NCBI RefSeq assembly: GCF_001642475.1
Contig: NW_019174139.1
Coordinates: 1 to 18,426 of the forward strand
Direction: 5' to 3'
Source of the DNA: Fonsecaea monophora
Taxonomy: Eukaryota > Ascomycota > Eurotiomycetes > Chaetothyriales > Herpotrichiellaceae
Length of the DNA stretch: 18,426 nt
Shown here: positions 16,844-18,426 of the stretch, piece after piece
Layout of the letters: every line of letters begins with the position of its first letter
Position numbering within the stretch: the stretch's first letter is position 1
Program-made: the position numbers and the translations under genes
Notes under the pieces: generated by a model
The model's database searches: none
Seen by the model: only the letters and a program-made list of their open reading frames with translations
What the model was told of the DNA's origin: nothing

Positions 16844-18181
16844 ATGGCCACTCAAACAGCTACACAGACGCTGCAGCCCAGCTCGCTCAAGATCAAAGGG
16901 AAAAGGGCCGATATCGACAAACATGTCAACCTCGCCAAGTTCTCAACCGACGTGCCAAAGGCAGACTATGATCGAGCAGTCGAGCTAATCAGGTCTAAAT
17001 TGGACAACATGTCTCTTGTTGCAGCCAGGCTCTCACTCACTCTCGGACCAAACCATCCACCGTTGCTGATTGATGCGCGCGCCAGTCCTGCGACTCTCGA
17101 TGTCATCACCAACGGCGAAATTCCCGAGGACGTCGATGCTCAGGTCTACATCACGGCCGTCATGATCAAGAGATTCGTCGATGGTCTTATGGATGCTCGC
17201 TATGCCCTCAACTGGGGCCATATCTTCATGCTCACCGGCCCGACGCGGGTCGGAGTCAAATTCGTCGACGCCCTGACGCCATTCAACGCCGTCCATCCCA
17301 AGCTCGACCGACTAGATCTGAAAGAATTGCCCAAGCCCACCGAGGATATCGAACAGGTCAAGCGCGATCTCGACGTCTGGGGATACGGGTTTGTCAAGAA
17401 TGCGCTCACCCCCGAAGAAGTGCGCGTGCTCAGAAAGCGACTCATGGATCAAGCCCAAGGCGAGGCCGACGCTGGCATCGGCTTCTTTGACGGTGGTGAG
17501 AAGAAGCCCAACCAGCGGATCTGGTGCTTGCCGAACAAGGGCAAAGAGTTTATCGACCTGCTCGAGAACAACAAGACTATTCAAGACGTGGTCCCCGACT
17601 TCCTCGGAGACGATGCGATCTTGTTCTCGTACACGGCGAACATCGCTCGGCCGGGCAACACCCCGATGCACATGCATACGGACCAAATCACTATCCAACC
17701 ACCCATCAGGTCCGTGGCGGTGGGCATGAACTTGATGTATTTCCTCGAGGATGTCACTGCAGAGAACGGCGGGACTTTGGTCATGCCAGGGAGCCACAAG
17801 GGGAACTGGGCGCCGGACGACCCGTACGATCCGGTCGACACGGTGGCAGCGGCTGGTCCCGCGGGGACTTGCATGGTGTTTGAAAGCAGGCTCTGGCACG
17901 CGACGGGGGCGAACAAGATGCCGGCAGACAGCGGCAGCGAGAGACCGGTCATTCTGGTCTTCTTCACCCGGCCGTGGATGAGACAGCAGGAGAACTTCTC
18001 GCTGTCGGTCAAGGAGGACGTGCTGGCCACGTGCTCCGACAAGGTCAAAGGTTACCTGGGCTTCAGGACGAGCGGGAGCATCGGCGGGGTTCAGACGAGG
18101 CAGAAGGATGGAGACATTGTGAGGAGGCCAAACGAGGACGAGTTTATTGGCGTCATGGGTGTAGGCACCTCCAAGTACTAG
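16844..18181 (+). CDS. PhyH-family Fe(II)/2-oxoglutarate dioxygenase with an extra N-terminal, possibly SCP2-like, domain
   Basis: A 445-residue intronless protein. Residues about 165-420 form the PhyH core: WGYGFVKNALTPEE (179-192), TANIARPG (264-271), iron ligands in MHMHTDQ (H278, D280), GGTLVMPGSHKG (309-320), distal His in LWHATGAN (H352), and 2-oxoglutarate Arg in ERPVILVFF (R367). About 150 residues before it are not part of a normal PhyH enzyme. Between about 42 and 145 the pattern resembles a small sterol-carrier (SCP2-type) fold, with a predicted helix, alternating strands, and FMLTGPTRVGVKFVDAL near the end (128-144). This is a weak visual match. The start is the ATG at 16844 (CACAATGGCC). 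It lies downstream of its paralogue on the same strand, and its stop codon overlaps that of the convergent short-chain dehydrogenase. Confidence 0.93.
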   Translation: MATQTATQTLQPSSLKIKGKRADIDKHVNLAKFSTDVPKADYDRAVELIRSKLDNMSLVAARLSLTLGPNHPPLLIDARASPATLDVITNGEIPEDVDAQVYITAVMIKRFVDGLMDARYALNWGHIFMLTGPTRVGVKFVDALTPFNAVHPKLDRLDLKELPKPTEDIEQVKRDLDVWGYGFVKNALTPEEVRVLRKRLMDQAQGEADAGIGFFDGGEKKPNQRIWCLPNKGKEFIDLLENNKTIQDVVPDFLGDDAILFSYTANIARPGNTPMHMHTDQITIQPPIRSVAVGMNLMYFLEDVTAENGGTLVMPGSHKGNWAPDDPYDPVDTVAAAGPAGTCMVFESRLWHATGANKMPADSGSERPVILVFFTRPWMRQQENFSLSVKEDVLATCSDKVKGYLGFRTSGSIGGVQTRQKDGDIVRRPNEDEFIGVMGVGTSKY

Positions 18182-18426
18182 TCATACATGGCCGTCGAGT
18201 CCCACCCGCGCAGACCGGGAGTCAACAGATTCTGTGCTATAATGGTCTCACGCTTTGCCAGAAGTTCCTCCACGTCCCAGTTCACGTACAGTAGTCGATT
18301 CTGCAAATAGGCAGCCTCAGGGGCATTTAGCCAGACGAGGAAGTCTGCTGCCAGTTCGGCTGGACAGGTCAGTCAAGCCGAGGCTGGTCAGGGGGGGGGG
18401 GGGTGGTTTTAGGTGTTTCTTTTTTT
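18178..18426 (-). CDS. Short-chain dehydrogenase/reductase, last exon only, gene enters from the right edge
   Basis: On the minus strand, 18359 down to 18178 encodes 59 residues with the C-terminal look of fungal classical SDRs: ELAADFLVWLNAPEAAYLQ, then NRLLYVNWDVEELLAKRE, LLTPGLRGW and a stop. In that family the usual form is a VWLASPEA segment, then a strand with NWDV(D/E)EL and a final LxxGLxGW. An acceptor CAG ends at 18360 (sense AG at 18361-18360), with a CTGAC branch-like word about 10 nt upstream and a C-run at 18403-18391. The intron donor and the Rossmann and Ser-Tyr-Lys parts lie outside the window. It would oxidise or reduce a hydroxyl/ketone with NAD(P). The stop shares the CTAG at 18178-18181 with the PhyH stop. 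Confidence 0.78.
18391..18403. repeat. 13-nt poly-G tract
   Basis: Thirteen consecutive G on the plus strand, a C-run on the minus strand inside the intron before the last exon of the short-chain dehydrogenase. It mirrors the G-run near the left edge. Confidence 0.85.

Noticed and set aside
17312..17899. A 195-codon minus-strand frame opposite the second PhyH gene
   Set aside because: A mirror of the coding frame of the PhyH gene, with no independent evidence.
1..18426. CRISPR arrays, tRNA/rRNA genes, insertion sequences or transposon ends
   Set aside because: None found by eye. No regularly spaced repeats, tRNA-like arm patterns, transposase motifs or long terminal inverted repeats.

Overview
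The window looks like nuclear DNA of a filamentous ascomycete (Pezizomycotina type). Genes are eukaryotic in structure. Where introns occur they are 46-106 nt GT-AG introns, start codons sit in fungal A/C-rich contexts, and the families (fungal P450, flavin Baeyer-Villiger monooxygenase, HXT-type sugar transporter, secreted GH5-like hydrolase, PhyH dioxygenases) are typical of fungal accessory or secondary-metabolism regions. I cannot name the species or genus.

Layout from left to right. (1) A minus-strand block: a Baeyer-Villiger-type FAD monooxygenase cut by the left edge (<1-1723, five visible exons), a TauD/TfdA-type Fe(II)/2-oxoglutarate dioxygenase (2450-3400) and an HpcH/HpaI-type class II aldolase (3802-4656). 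(2) A 1.8 kb gap holding a decayed C-terminal piece of an FMN-dependent 2-hydroxyacid dehydrogenase/oxidase (about 5353-5782). (3) A plus-strand block: an intronless cytochrome P450 (6505-7992), a stretch with a possible broken reading frame (8485-8883), a secreted GH5-like glycoside hydrolase (8996-10233, three exons) and a sugar-porter MFS transporter (10945-12884, seven exons). (4) A right block: an isopenicillin-N-synthase-like 2OG dioxygenase on the minus strand (13536-14654), divergent from a PhyH-type dioxygenase (15438-16277), followed by a second, longer PhyH-type dioxygenase with an extra N-terminal domain (16844-18181). Convergent with that gene, and sharing two bases of its stop codon, is the last exon of a short-chain dehydrogenase running in from the right edge (18178-18359).

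Taken together this is an oxidative gene cluster: four Fe(II)/2OG oxygenases from three subfamilies, one P450, one BVMO, one SDR and one aldolase, plus a transporter and a secreted hydrolase. No PKS, NRPS, terpene cyclase, prenyltransferase or transcription factor gene is visible. It is therefore either the tailoring arm of a biosynthetic cluster whose backbone enzyme lies outside the window, or a catabolic cluster. BVMO ring expansion, aldolase carbon-carbon cleavage and the lost hydroxyacid oxidase would suit a degradative pathway. The substrate cannot be read from the sequence. The GH5-like gene and MFS gene differ in style, with several very short introns, and may be a separate sugar-related pair lying between the oxidative genes.
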